64,000 bases of DNA, taken from contig NZ_CP020104.1 in NCBI RefSeq assembly GCF_002056795.1, positions 2,739,001-2,803,000 of the forward strand, in the 5' to 3' direction. Source of the DNA: Spirosoma aerolatum. Its GTDB lineage: Bacteria; Bacteroidota; Bacteroidia; Cytophagales; Spirosomataceae. Positions 51,457 to 61,204 of the stretch are shown here, one piece after another. A program made the position numbers and the translations under genes. Below the pieces are notes generated by a model that worked only from the letters and a program-made list of their open reading frames with translations, was not told where the DNA came from and did no database searches. The first letter of the stretch is position 1; every line of letters begins with the position of its first letter.

Positions 51457-54432
51457 ATGCTTTCTTTCAAACGCCTGAATCGGCTTGTGGGCTGGCTCAT
51501 ATTTGCCATTGCGCTCGTGACCTATGCCATGACCGTCGAACGCACAGCCAGTTTCTGGGACTGTGGTGAGTTCATTGCTTCCTCGTTCAAACTTCAGATT
51601 CCTCACCCACCCGGCGCTCCGTTGTTTCTGATGCTGGGCCGGATTTTCTCCATGCTGTCGCTAGGGGATTTAACGCGAGTAGCTTACTGGATCAATATGG
51701 TCTCGGTCGTTGCCAGCGCCTTCACGATTCTGTTTCTATTCTGGACCATTAGCTTGCTCACGCAAAAGCTGTTAGCCACTCGATACGCCAGCCAGCCAGG
51801 CAGCGAGTACAGTCCGGCCGATAGCCGGTTGATTATTGGCTCCAGCGCTGTAGGCGCCTTGGCGTATACCTTCTCCGATACCTTCTGGTTTTCTGCTGTT
51901 GAAGCCGAAGTGTACGGCATGTCTTCGTTTTTTACGGCTATTGTGGTGTGGGCTACCTTTACTTGGGAACGTATTGAGGACGAGGCTACAGCCAATCGCT
52001 GGCTTATCCTGATTGCCTATCTGGTTGGCCTCTCGATAGGCGTTCATTTACTCAATCTGGTTATTCTACCTGCACTGACGCTTATTTATTACTTCCGCAA
52101 ATGGTCTAAACCAACGTTCTGGGGGGGCGTAATGGCAATAGGCGTTGGGCTAGCTATATTGGGACTGATCAATGCATCGATTCCTGGGCTTCCGGCCATG
52201 GCTTTCGTGGTAGAGCGATTCGGTGTCAACACGGTAGGGTTACCCTTCAACTCCGGTACGATTTTATTTGTACTAGCGATGATCGGAGCCGTGACCTATG
52301 GTCTGGTTTGGTCCATACGTCGCCAAAAGGTGCTGCTGAATACAGCGCTGCTTGCGGTTGCCTTTCTACTGATTGGGTATGCTTCCTACATGCAGGTGCT
52401 GGTCCGGGCAGGCTATAACCCGCCCATCAATGAAAACGATCCCAGTGATATCCTCAAATTCCGGGCGTATCAGAATCGGGAGCAGTATGAAAGCCGTTCC
52501 TTGCTGTATGGCCCCATTTTTACGGCACGACCCATTGACTCAAAAAAGGGTGCGCCCATCTGGAAGCGCGATAAGGATAAATATATCATCGTCGATTATT
52601 ACCCCGAATACATCTACGCTCCTGGCGACCAAATGCTGTTTCCCCGTATCTATAGTACGCACCTGAACCATCCTCAATTATACCGACAGTTGCTTGGACT
52701 GGCCGAAGGGCAGAAGCCGACCATGGGGGATAATCTGAGATTTCTGTTTACCTATCAGCTCAATCACATGTGGTGGCGCTACCTGATGTGGAATTTTGCC
52801 GGGCGGGAAAGCGATGTGGAAGGAGCTACATATCTGTTGCCTTGGTCATCGAATCAACACCTGCCCGATCTACTAAAAACCAACAAAGCCCACGACAACT
52901 TTTACATGCTGCCGTTTCTGCTGGCCCTGTTGGGGATGGTGGTTCAGTATCGGCATCGTCGACCCGATTTTGTTACGGTAGGCATACTTTTCCTGCTGAC
53001 GGGCATTGCACTCCAGATTTTCTTAAATTCTCCCCCTTCCGAACCCCGTGAACGCGACTACATCTACGTGGGGTCCTTCTATTTCTTTGCCATCTGGCTT
53101 GGACTGGGCGTGGTGGCTATGGTCGATTTCGTCCGTGCAATCATCGCGCGCTTTCAGTCTGTAGCGTTTCGCCATGAATTTGTCTTGGGAATGTGCCTAT
53201 TGATTCCAATCATGATGTGTGTCAAAAGCTGGGATAATCACAATCGGGATCACCGCTTTCACTCGGTTGATTTTGCCAAGAACATGCTCAACTCGTGCGC
53301 CTACAATGGGATTCTGTTTACCGAAGGCGATAACGATACGTTCCCCCTTTGGTATGCCCAGGAAGTGGAAGGCTTTCGGCGCGATGTACGGGTGTGTAAT
53401 CTGAGTCTGCTGGGTACAGACTGGTACATTCAGCAGATGAAGCGGAAGACCTATGAGTCAGATGCAGTTCCGATGTCGTTAGAGCTCGATCAATTTAGTA
53501 AAGGCAAGAATGATATTGTTCCCTTCTACGAGATCGCCGGGGTCAAAAACGGGATTGATCTGAAGCAATACATCAGTTTGGTTAAAGCGAACAATCCCGC
53601 CATTCAGGTGCCCTTGACGACGGGTGAAATGACGAATATTTTGCCTTCATCCGTCCTGTTTCTACCCATTGACAAACAAGCGGTGGATCAGGCAAAATTT
53701 GTTCCGGCTTCTCTACGTCCGCTGCTGAAAGACACCATGCAATGGACCATTGGTAAAAAAGATCTGCTAAAACCAGATCTGGTGATGCTCGATATGATTG
53801 CCACCAACAATTGGAAGCGCCCCATTTATTTTTCCAGTACGCTGGCCAATGAGCATTACCTAAACCTAAAAAATTACCTGCAGCTAGAAGGGTACGCGTA
53901 CCGGTTAATGCCAGTAGCGGTTCCGGGAGCCACCGACGGTTACGTCAACTCCGAGGTGATGTATGACACTATGATGCACAAGACGTTCTGGCGGGAGTTC
54001 AATAATCCTGAGGTGTACTACGATGAGACCTACAAAGGGCCGCCCGTCATTTCGGCTCGCCTGGCGTTCCTGCGATTGACGGACCAGCTTTTACGAGAAG
54101 GCCAACTGGACAAAGCACGTCAGGTGCTGGACTATTCGCTCAAGGTGATGCCCGACAAGAGTCTACCCTACGACCAGATAGTAGCGAACTATGTGCCGTG
54201 TCTGTTTGCGGTCAATGATGCTAAAAAGGCCCTGTCATTGGCGGATACGATGGTTCATCGCGCCGACCAGAACCTAACCTACGCCAAAACCAGCCAGAGC
54301 ACATTCAGCAGCCCAAACGGCGACCTGTATGTTTTGCAAACGATTGTTGAGGCCTGTAAACAAGCAAACCAGCCCGTTGCAACGGCCAAGTACGATGCTA
54401 TTTTCCAGAAGCATCTGAAGGCGTTTGACTAG
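51457..54432 (+). CDS. DUF2723 membrane protein (putative protein O-mannosyltransferase type)
   Basis: A 991-residue polytopic protein. The N-terminal DUF2723 domain starts with a helix (LVGWLIFAIALVTYAMTVERTASFWDCGEF) and has the conserved acidic pair region ASFWDCGEFIASSFKLQIPHPPGAP. About 12 membrane helices extend to residue 590. A long soluble region follows with GDNDTFPLWYAQEVEGFRRDVRVCNLSLL and a TPR-like tail (LDKARQVLDYSLKVMP). It resembles GT39-like O-glycosyltransferases, which glycosylate exported proteins. Start ATG. Confidence 0.9.
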   Translation: MLSFKRLNRLVGWLIFAIALVTYAMTVERTASFWDCGEFIASSFKLQIPHPPGAPLFLMLGRIFSMLSLGDLTRVAYWINMVSVVASAFTILFLFWTISLLTQKLLATRYASQPGSEYSPADSRLIIGSSAVGALAYTFSDTFWFSAVEAEVYGMSSFFTAIVVWATFTWERIEDEATANRWLILIAYLVGLSIGVHLLNLVILPALTLIYYFRKWSKPTFWGGVMAIGVGLAILGLINASIPGLPAMAFVVERFGVNTVGLPFNSGTILFVLAMIGAVTYGLVWSIRRQKVLLNTALLAVAFLLIGYASYMQVLVRAGYNPPINENDPSDILKFRAYQNREQYESRSLLYGPIFTARPIDSKKGAPIWKRDKDKYIIVDYYPEYIYAPGDQMLFPRIYSTHLNHPQLYRQLLGLAEGQKPTMGDNLRFLFTYQLNHMWWRYLMWNFAGRESDVEGATYLLPWSSNQHLPDLLKTNKAHDNFYMLPFLLALLGMVVQYRHRRPDFVTVGILFLLTGIALQIFLNSPPSEPRERDYIYVGSFYFFAIWLGLGVVAMVDFVRAIIARFQSVAFRHEFVLGMCLLIPIMMCVKSWDNHNRDHRFHSVDFAKNMLNSCAYNGILFTEGDNDTFPLWYAQEVEGFRRDVRVCNLSLLGTDWYIQQMKRKTYESDAVPMSLELDQFSKGKNDIVPFYEIAGVKNGIDLKQYISLVKANNPAIQVPLTTGEMTNILPSSVLFLPIDKQAVDQAKFVPASLRPLLKDTMQWTIGKKDLLKPDLVMLDMIATNNWKRPIYFSSTLANEHYLNLKNYLQLEGYAYRLMPVAVPGATDGYVNSEVMYDTMMHKTFWREFNNPEVYYDETYKGPPVISARLAFLRLTDQLLREGQLDKARQVLDYSLKVMPDKSLPYDQIVANYVPCLFAVNDAKKALSLADTMVHRADQNLTYAKTSQSTFSSPNGDLYVLQTIVEACKQANQPVATAKYDAIFQKHLKAFD

Positions 54433-55077
54433 GGTATTCGGACCGATAGGCCCTAGGAAAAAATCGATCCCAATTAATCTATGTCCCATAGCGAGCTTGT
54501 AAACCGTGCCATTTGAGGCTCTATTAAGGATGGCCGTGTTCCAGGCGCTAGCTTGGAAAAAGGATTTCTCTTCTCCAGTATTCCATCAGCTAACCTACCC
54601 GTTAGTTAGCTGATGGAATACTGAAACCTGTCCATCACTGCCAACAGGGCTACTACGGCACGGATGTATTTTTAACTATAGACAGATTTAGACCGACTGT
54701 AAAGCTGGGCCGAGGACTTAGGCAAACTCCGCTGAGCCAGAAACTAAATCAAGTCTACATTTCCCTACTCAGTTGTGTTGGAATATGGTAAAACACTACA
54801 TCTACGAAGAATAGTCCGTTTATTGGCCGATTCCAATCAGGACATGACAGGTTATAAAACTTAATCTTTTGATAGGTTTACGGAATGGCATAATTCCTGC
54901 TTAGCCTAATGGCTTCACTTAATCAAGTCATTGATTTTCATAACTATAAAATTTGAGTTTACTTCGTAGCGGATTTATAGTGTTGATTACACTGCCAGCG
55001 CTACCGAGGATACGCGGTACCAAGTTCCGCCTTCGGTAGGCGCGTAATGATTACTTCACGAATGATCAACAAATAGA
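54433..55077. other. Gene-free region before the LytTR regulator
   Basis: 645 bp with no supported open frame. It contains the palindrome at 54576-54623 and a leader hairpin (54998-55007 / 55033-55043, one bulge), 34 nt before the regulator's ATG. Confidence 0.65.
54576..54623. repeat. 19-bp perfect inverted repeat
   Basis: Arms 54576-54594 and 54605-54623 pair exactly around a 10-nt loop. No T-run follows. It is about 145 bp downstream of the DUF2723 gene. Confidence 0.9.
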
Positions 55078-55815
55078 ATGGACACCCCTTTGAAGTTGCT
55101 CGTCGTGGAGGACGACATGATCATTGCCGCCAACATCGCCCTGCAACTCACCAGACTTGGCTATGAGGTCAGCGGGATTGTGCCCAGGGGCGAAGAAGCC
55201 ATCCTACATGCTGAAACCAACCGGCCTGACCTGATTCTGCTCGATATCAGTCTCAAAGGCTCACTCGACGGTATCGATACCGCCCATGCTATCCACCAGC
55301 AGTGGAACATCCCAATTATTTACGTCACGGCCAATACCGACGAGGCTACCTTTGCCCGGGCAAAAAAAACACATCCCTACGCTTACATCGCCAAGCCGAT
55401 CCGGGCCATTGAGTTACAACGGGCTATCGAGCTGGCCATGAGCCGCCTGGCCGACGAGCCTCCCACCGCTGCCAACCCTGCCCCCGACGCACCCTTTGTG
55501 CTCAGTGACCGGATTTTTGTGCGGCACCGCGAAAAGATCGTCAAGATTTTCATCGCCGATATTCTCTACGTGGAAGCTGACCGCAACTATTGCCACCTCT
55601 ACACGGCCAACAAAGAATATCTGCTGACAACGACCCTGAAGGTGATGGAAGACAAACTCCCGGCCAACTTTTTTGTACGTGTACACCGCTCCTATCTGGC
55701 CAATCTGACGCAGGTTGATGAGGTAGGCGAAGGTCATATCGGAATTGGGGGTAAAACAATTCCGCTCAGCCACCTCCTGCGCGAGACACTACTGAAACGA
55801 ATTCAGACCATTTGA
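55078..55815 (+). CDS. LytTR-family response regulator
   Basis: A 245-residue two-component regulator. The receiver domain (about 5-122) has acidic residues Glu11, Asp12 and Asp13, phospho-acceptor Asp56 (LILLDISLKG), Thr84 and Lys106 (YIAKP). The LytTR DNA-binding domain (about 145-245) has ILYVEADRNYCHLYT and FVRVHRSYLAN. No histidine kinase lies nearby, so it is an orphan in this window; the kinase at 18599-20872 is a possible but unsupported partner. Confidence 0.93.
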   Translation: MDTPLKLLVVEDDMIIAANIALQLTRLGYEVSGIVPRGEEAILHAETNRPDLILLDISLKGSLDGIDTAHAIHQQWNIPIIYVTANTDEATFARAKKTHPYAYIAKPIRAIELQRAIELAMSRLADEPPTAANPAPDAPFVLSDRIFVRHREKIVKIFIADILYVEADRNYCHLYTANKEYLLTTTLKVMEDKLPANFFVRVHRSYLANLTQVDEVGEGHIGIGGKTIPLSHLLRETLLKRIQTI

Positions 55816-56321
55816 GACCGCCGGGCGAAACCGGCATTACCGTTCACACATCCGGTAAGAAAATCCCCCCTTTCGGACAGTAAAAGGATACGCTCGTCCG
55901 GGCGAACTAGGTTGGGAAATACGAGGGCGATAGTTTAGATCCGTTATCAGCCAAATCGCTTTGCCGGGCTGATTGGGCCGCTCCGTTTCAGACCACAGCC
56001 AAACTATGTTTAACCATGCCGTTCCCGTTTGCCACTATTCGTTCGCCGGCGATTTTTTGCTTCCTGTGTATCATGCCCGCTGCCATCTTGCAGGCCTACC
56101 GTGGCTACGATTACCACTTATACGAACCACAGCATCAGGGTAAGTTATACGCGCGGTTCAAAACAGAAACCCCTCATCTGGCGAATAGAATCGGGAACGA
56201 GTCACCTCCTGTCCGATTTTGACCTATTCGGCTGCGAGCTAATTACCGCTTCCTCCTTAACCGATTCTGTTCATGCCATCACTGGGCTGTAAATGGCGCG
56301 GTGGTTTAAACCCAAAACTTT
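55816..56321. other. Gene-free region
   Basis: 506 bp. Two overlapping short frames (from 56016 and 56029) have no recognisable domain and unlike composition, so I do not call them. Nothing else is seen. Confidence 0.6.
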
Positions 56322-57257
56322 ATGCAAACGGTAGGCATCCTTGGCGGTGCTGGCTTCATTGGCAGCTACATCACCCAAAAATTTCTGACCGAAGGATATG
56401 TCGTGAAAGTATCGGCTTCTGACCCGGCCAACGCCGAAAAGTACGCTCACCTGAGCACCCTCAACAGGGCCGAAAACCTGATGCTGGTGACCTGCGATGT
56501 GCGCGATGTGGCTGCACTTGAGTTGTTTATGCAGGGCTGCACGATTGTGGTACACGGCGGCACACCTTTTCAACTGGCAGTAGAAGACCCGCAGCGCGAC
56601 CTGCTAGACCCCACCATCCGGGGTACAGAAAATTTTCTGGCCATCGCCAAGCGAACCGAGGGGCTCAAAAGTGTGGTGTTCATCGCTTCGGTGGCGTCCT
56701 ATAATACTTCGTTTCCAATGCCTCACCCTAACCACCCCGCCGGTCAGGTATTTTCCGAAGCTGATACGCCCTGGTTCAGTGCGGAAGACCATCCCTACGG
56801 ACAAGCCAAGTTTCTGGCCAACCAGGTCGTACGGAAATTCATCGAGGACAACCCGGATTTACCCTTCGAGATCACTACCGTTTCGCCCGTTTTTGTCATT
56901 GGCACCAGCTTGTCGCCCCGCGCCGATTCAACGTCGATGGGTATGCTCCACCTGTTTAAAAACAAGTTCGCCCCCAACCCATTCGTCGAGATGCTGTTTG
57001 CCAACGATATAGCCTTTTCGGTGGTGGATGTGCGCGATGTGGCCGAGGCCGTTTTTCAGGCAGCTACCCGGTCGGGCTTGCACGGCAAAAACTACCTCCT
57101 TTCGAGTGAAAGTTACCGCATCTCCGATCTGTCGCTTATGCTGAACCAGCAACCGCCCGCAGTCGAAGCTGCACTTGTATACAGCAACACCCTGGCGACC
57201 AATGACCTTGGCGTAGCGTTCAGGTCGGCACAGGAAACGTTACAGCAGGCCGTGTAG
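56322..57257 (+). CDS. NAD-dependent epimerase/dehydratase family protein
   Basis: A 311-residue extended SDR. The cofactor loop is GILGGAGFIGSY (about 5-16), the CDVRD segment lies at about 58-62, and the catalytic pair is Tyr159 and Lys163 in HPYGQAKFLAN. SPVFVIGTSLSPRADST resembles dihydroflavonol reductase-like members, which reduce aldehydes or ketones with NADPH. It starts a plus-strand run of small enzymes and exported proteins, with 49 bp to the next gene. Confidence 0.9.
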   Translation: MQTVGILGGAGFIGSYITQKFLTEGYVVKVSASDPANAEKYAHLSTLNRAENLMLVTCDVRDVAALELFMQGCTIVVHGGTPFQLAVEDPQRDLLDPTIRGTENFLAIAKRTEGLKSVVFIASVASYNTSFPMPHPNHPAGQVFSEADTPWFSAEDHPYGQAKFLANQVVRKFIEDNPDLPFEITTVSPVFVIGTSLSPRADSTSMGMLHLFKNKFAPNPFVEMLFANDIAFSVVDVRDVAEAVFQAATRSGLHGKNYLLSSESYRISDLSLMLNQQPPAVEAALVYSNTLATNDLGVAFRSAQETLQQAV

Positions 57258-57306
57258 AAGGCTGGCTCAGGAATTCACCCGATCAACTCACATAACCTAT
57301 ACACCC

Positions 57307-58413
57307 ATGAAAACCAGTAATCTAGTTTTCCTCATGGCCCGGCTGTTGACGCTGCTGCTCCTCCCGGCTTTCGCAGCCACCACCCTCGCTCAGGGCCTCA
57401 ACCCCGAAGCGGTTGCCTTTACCAAAACCTACCAGACTGCCTATAACAAAGGTGACCGGCCCACGCTGATGACCCTTTTTGCCGACAATGTTGGCTGGGT
57501 AAACCCCGATGGCAGTGTAACGCCCGGTTCTAAAGCCGATGTAGAAGCCGACTATGTACGCGATTTCGGCGAAACGGCCGGGTCGTATATGGACTTCGCG
57601 GTGGTCAGCACCGAGGCCCAGCCCGACGGCAAGGTGAAAATCGGCACGACCGTCAGCGGCTACGATTTTGTGCGGAAAACCGGCGCGAAGCTAAACCCTA
57701 CAGCGGGCACCTACGAGATGCTGATCGGCAAGGTCGGCGGACAGTGGAAAATCAGTCAGGTCAAGTGGACTATGAACACGATTGGGCTTGAGATGCGCGA
57801 CCTGATGAAGCGATTTCAGGATGCCTACAACCGCGAGGACGTAGCGACCCTGAAAATGATGTTCACCGCCGATGCCGTGCGGACAGCTACGGACGGCACC
57901 ACCACAAAAGGGGCTGCGATAGTTGATTTTTACACACAGGGGTTTGTCGATGCTGACGTGACCAACGTCATTTCGCTGGCCAGTGTTAGCCCGCAATTCG
58001 ATGGCAGCGTGATTTTCACGGGAACCTATCACCTAACGGGGCGGTCGGCAAAAGGAGAGCGGATCGTGCGAGAAGGGGCTTATAGCAACACGGCTGTCAA
58101 AGAGAACGGGCAGTGGAAGATCAGCCGCAACACACAATCCAAACTCGTCAAAACGGTGGTTTATCACAAAGTGGCCGACTATGTCGCCTGGAAAAAAGGC
58201 TTCGATCTGTTTTATAACGAACGAATGCTGGCAGGCGAACTAAGTGCCGAAGTCAGTACGCTGGCCGACGACCCCAACACGGTTTGTATCATCAGCGAGT
58301 GGGCCTCGCCCGACGCACCGAAGGCTTTTTTTGCTCGCCCGGATTTGGCGGAAACAATGCGGAAAGATGGTGTTATTGGTAAGCCTACTATGCTGATTAT
58401 GAGCAAGGAATAA
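57307..58413 (+). CDS. Exported protein with two NTF2-like domains and a C-terminal alpha/beta domain
   Basis: A 368-residue protein with signal peptide about 1-28 (ending TTLAQ). Two SnoaL/DUF4440-like domains follow: about 35-160 (TYQTAYNKGDRPTLMTLFADNVGWVNPDG) and about 165-285 (RFQDAYNREDVATLKMMFTADAVRTATDG), similar enough to suggest an internal duplication. The C-terminal 85 residues (VVYHKVADYVAWKKGFD...ADDPNTVCIISEWASPDAPKAFF) look like a dimeric alpha/beta barrel of the monooxygenase/cyclase kind. No catalytic residues are diagnostic. Substrate unknown. Confidence 0.8.
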   Translation: MKTSNLVFLMARLLTLLLLPAFAATTLAQGLNPEAVAFTKTYQTAYNKGDRPTLMTLFADNVGWVNPDGSVTPGSKADVEADYVRDFGETAGSYMDFAVVSTEAQPDGKVKIGTTVSGYDFVRKTGAKLNPTAGTYEMLIGKVGGQWKISQVKWTMNTIGLEMRDLMKRFQDAYNREDVATLKMMFTADAVRTATDGTTTKGAAIVDFYTQGFVDADVTNVISLASVSPQFDGSVIFTGTYHLTGRSAKGERIVREGAYSNTAVKENGQWKISRNTQSKLVKTVVYHKVADYVAWKKGFDLFYNERMLAGELSAEVSTLADDPNTVCIISEWASPDAPKAFFARPDLAETMRKDGVIGKPTMLIMSKE

Positions 58414-58485
58414 TCGGTTCTGCCCCACCACATTCGCCCTTTTTATTCAGTCAGTCCAAAATTCCATAACCAATCAAACTAAACA

Positions 58486-59025
58486 TTGAGAACCAATCAA
58501 GTACCCAAGATGCTGGCCGTTGTTATGGCCTTGTTCCTGTTTGCCACAGGTTGCAATACGCCCGCAAAGGAAACGGCTACCCAAACGACCGACGCGTCGG
58601 CAATGACACCTGAACAAAAGCAGGCGATTGAACAGGAAATTTCTTCCCTTGTGAAAGAATTCTTCCAACAGGTCGAAAAACTGGACATTGAAACGTGCAT
58701 GACATACTTTGAAAATACACCTGATTTTCAGGCCGTCAATCCCGATGGCACCCTGGGCGACTACGATGCCCTCAAAAAACTGAACGCAGACGGGTTTAGC
58801 CAGATGAAGACGTTGAGTGTCGTGCCAGCTAAGGAAGTGATTCGGGTTTTGACTGACTCGCTGGTGCTTTATACGTTCTCGATGGAACAGAATGCAACGC
58901 TCAAAACCGGCCAGAAAATGAAGTTTGAGCACGTAGCGGGAACGATGCTCTTTACCAAAATCAATGGTGCGTGGAAAGCGACGTTTTACCACGAGTCGGC
59001 AGCGGCACCGGTAGCCGTTAAGTAG
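58486..59025 (+). CDS. NTF2-like lipoprotein
   Basis: A 179-residue lipoprotein with a TTG start at 58486. The lipobox is LFATGC, lipidated at Cys23. I chose TTG because the N-terminal sequence then aligns with that of the RidA lipoprotein at 61205; the next ATG (58510) would remove the charged n-region. The mature part is a DUF4440/SnoaL-like domain (EISSLVKEFFQQVEKLDIETCMTYFENTPDFQAVNPDGT). Outer- or inner-membrane anchored; function unknown. Confidence 0.8.
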   Translation: MRTNQVPKMLAVVMALFLFATGCNTPAKETATQTTDASAMTPEQKQAIEQEISSLVKEFFQQVEKLDIETCMTYFENTPDFQAVNPDGTLGDYDALKKLNADGFSQMKTLSVVPAKEVIRVLTDSLVLYTFSMEQNATLKTGQKMKFEHVAGTMLFTKINGAWKATFYHESAAAPVAVK

Positions 59026-59118
59026 CCGTATTTAAAAAAAGCAAAGTCATTCACGGCACATTGTTGAGTACTGATACTGCAAAAAAAGCCGTACTCTTTA
59101 ATTAACTACCTGCATTAG

Positions 59119-60033
59119 ATGAAGAATATGTACAAAAATAATTCACTCCTTATCATAATTACTTTATCAGTTTTATTAGCATCGGCAACCGTTCACGAAT
59201 TAATGGGTCAGGCAAATTCTACACCCGTTATTAATCAAAAAGCAGAACATATTCTACAATCAACGATTAACAGGACTACGTATCATTTATCTATTTCATT
59301 ACCTCAGCATTATTCTCCAAAAGACACAGTTCGTTATCCTGTATTATATATTCTGGACGGAGGATTAGCTTTTCCTATTGCCCATGCTGCCCGAACGTCA
59401 ATGGACATGTTTGGCGATCTGGATAAAATGATAATTGTAGGAATTGAGTACGAATGGAAACAGTCACTAACATCTTGGATGACAAATAGATGGAAAGATT
59501 ACACACCGACCAAAGATGCCGCATTTGATGCAAGTCCTACGTACACAAAAGCATTTGGTTTGACTGAAGGTTCTTTATCATCTGGAGGAGCTCCTGTTTT
59601 TTTAGATGTAATCAAAACAGAGATTATTCCATTTATTGATAAGCACTATAAAACCACAACAGAACGCGGTATTTCAGGGCATTCATTTGGCGGACTATTT
59701 GTGAGTTATTGTCTTTTTATGGCCCCAGATCTTTTCGATAAGTATGGCATAAATAGTCCCTCTTTATGGTGGAACAGTAAAGAACTGTTTAAAATTGAAA
59801 AAACATTTTCAGCAAAAAATCAATCGTTACCCGTCAAAATTTTCATGTCTGTTGGCAGCATGGAAGGCAAATCAATGACGCCTGTAATGACTGCGTTTGC
59901 AGATACGCTAAAGAGCAGAAATTACAAAGGGTTAACCCTCACTACGCACATATTTGACGATGAAACGCACATGTCGGTAGTGCCGGCGATGATTAGTCGA
60001 ACACTCAGGGTGTTGTATGGCCACAAAAAATAA
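59119..60033 (+). CDS. Exported alpha/beta hydrolase of the esterase D family
   Basis: A 304-residue hydrolase with signal peptide about 1-31. Resembles IroE/Fes-like and esterase D proteins: RYPVLYILDGGLAF near residue 75-88, Ser in ERGISGHSFGGLFVSY and His in DDETHMSVVPAM. It probably cleaves ester bonds in the periplasm. Codons are markedly AT-rich (many TTA, AAT, ATT), unlike both neighbours, which suggests recent transfer. Confidence 0.9.
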   Translation: MKNMYKNNSLLIIITLSVLLASATVHELMGQANSTPVINQKAEHILQSTINRTTYHLSISLPQHYSPKDTVRYPVLYILDGGLAFPIAHAARTSMDMFGDLDKMIIVGIEYEWKQSLTSWMTNRWKDYTPTKDAAFDASPTYTKAFGLTEGSLSSGGAPVFLDVIKTEIIPFIDKHYKTTTERGISGHSFGGLFVSYCLFMAPDLFDKYGINSPSLWWNSKELFKIEKTFSAKNQSLPVKIFMSVGSMEGKSMTPVMTAFADTLKSRNYKGLTLTTHIFDDETHMSVVPAMISRTLRVLYGHKK

Positions 60034-60117
60034 TTCATTTCAGCTAACAACAATGAGAGCACATTGAGCGCCTATAAAACCTGTATCCTCGCAGCCTTTT
60101 TTCTATTCGATAGACCC

Positions 60118-61176
60118 ATGAAGATCAGTCAATTTCTCTCTTCGCTCTTACCGGCCACTTTTGCTGTTTTGCTCATTGGCCTGACCGTTGCAGGCTGTAA
60201 CCCAAAACCAAACGCCGACAAGGCTAACGCACGCCAAACCTACTTTGCCCCCGCCGATACGGGTATACAAACCGGGGGTGTGAAAATAATCCCGATCAAG
60301 ACTCCGAAAGGCACATTCAACGTGTGGACGAAGCGGATTGGCAACAACCCAACGGTCAAGGTTTTGATTCTGCACGGCGGTCCCGGTGCAGGTCATGAGG
60401 CCTACGAGGTATTCGAGAGTTTTCTGCCCAAAGAAGGCATCGAGTTCATTTATTACGACCAGCTCGGCGCGGGTAACAGCGACCGCCCAATCGACAAGAG
60501 CTTGTGGGTGCTGCCCCGTTTTGTCGACGAACTGGAGCAGGTTCGGGTCGCTTTAGGGCTAAATAAAGACAATTTTTACCTCTATGGCCACTCGTGGGGC
60601 GGCATTCTGGGCATCGAGTACGCACTCAAATACGGGCAAAACCTCAGGGGATTAATTATCTCAGACATGATGAGCAGTGCGCCCGCCTACAGCCGCTATG
60701 CCAACGAGGTACTGGCCAAACAAATGGACCCAAAGGTGCTGGCCGAGATCAAAGCACTCGAAGCCAAAGGCGACTTCGCCGACCCGCACTATATGGAACT
60801 GTTGCTGCCCAATTATTACGAAAAACACATCTGCCGTATACCAGCTTCACAATGGCCCGAACCGCTGAACCGGGGGTTTGCCAAACTCAATCAGGAGCAG
60901 TACGTGACCATGCAGGGGCCAAGCGAGTTTGGCATGGCGGGCAATGCCAATCTAAAAAACTGGGATCGTAGCAAAGACCTGCCCAAAATTACTGTGCCGA
61001 CGTTGGTTATCGGGGCCACCTACGACACGATGGACCCCAAACACATGGAATGGATGGCCGGGCAAGTGAAAAATGGTACGTTTCTAGTATGCCCCAACGG
61101 TAGCCATTTCGCGATGTATGACGATCAGCAAACGTATTTCACCGGGCTGATATCCTTTCTGAAAAAAGGGAATTGA
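60118..61176 (+). CDS. Proline iminopeptidase-like alpha/beta hydrolase lipoprotein
   Basis: About 352 residues from the ATG at 60118; a TTG frame from 60064 adds 18 residues ahead of the signal and is rejected. The lipobox is LTVAGC, so it is a lipoprotein. The hydrolase has the oxyanion motif LHGGPGAGHEA, YYDQLGAGNSD, nucleophile GHSWGG, acid Asp in ATYDTMDP and His in NGSHFAMYDD. HGGPG plus DQ.G.G.S is the signature of proline iminopeptidase (family S33). Substrate and cell face not known. Confidence 0.9.
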   Translation: MKISQFLSSLLPATFAVLLIGLTVAGCNPKPNADKANARQTYFAPADTGIQTGGVKIIPIKTPKGTFNVWTKRIGNNPTVKVLILHGGPGAGHEAYEVFESFLPKEGIEFIYYDQLGAGNSDRPIDKSLWVLPRFVDELEQVRVALGLNKDNFYLYGHSWGGILGIEYALKYGQNLRGLIISDMMSSAPAYSRYANEVLAKQMDPKVLAEIKALEAKGDFADPHYMELLLPNYYEKHICRIPASQWPEPLNRGFAKLNQEQYVTMQGPSEFGMAGNANLKNWDRSKDLPKITVPTLVIGATYDTMDPKHMEWMAGQVKNGTFLVCPNGSHFAMYDDQQTYFTGLISFLKKGN

Positions 61177-61204
61177 TCTCTTCACATTAACCAACCAAAC
61201 CTCA

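Noticed and set aside
56016..56292. Two overlapping short frames before the epimerase gene
   Set aside because: They overlap each other in different frames and encode low-quality, domain-free sequence.
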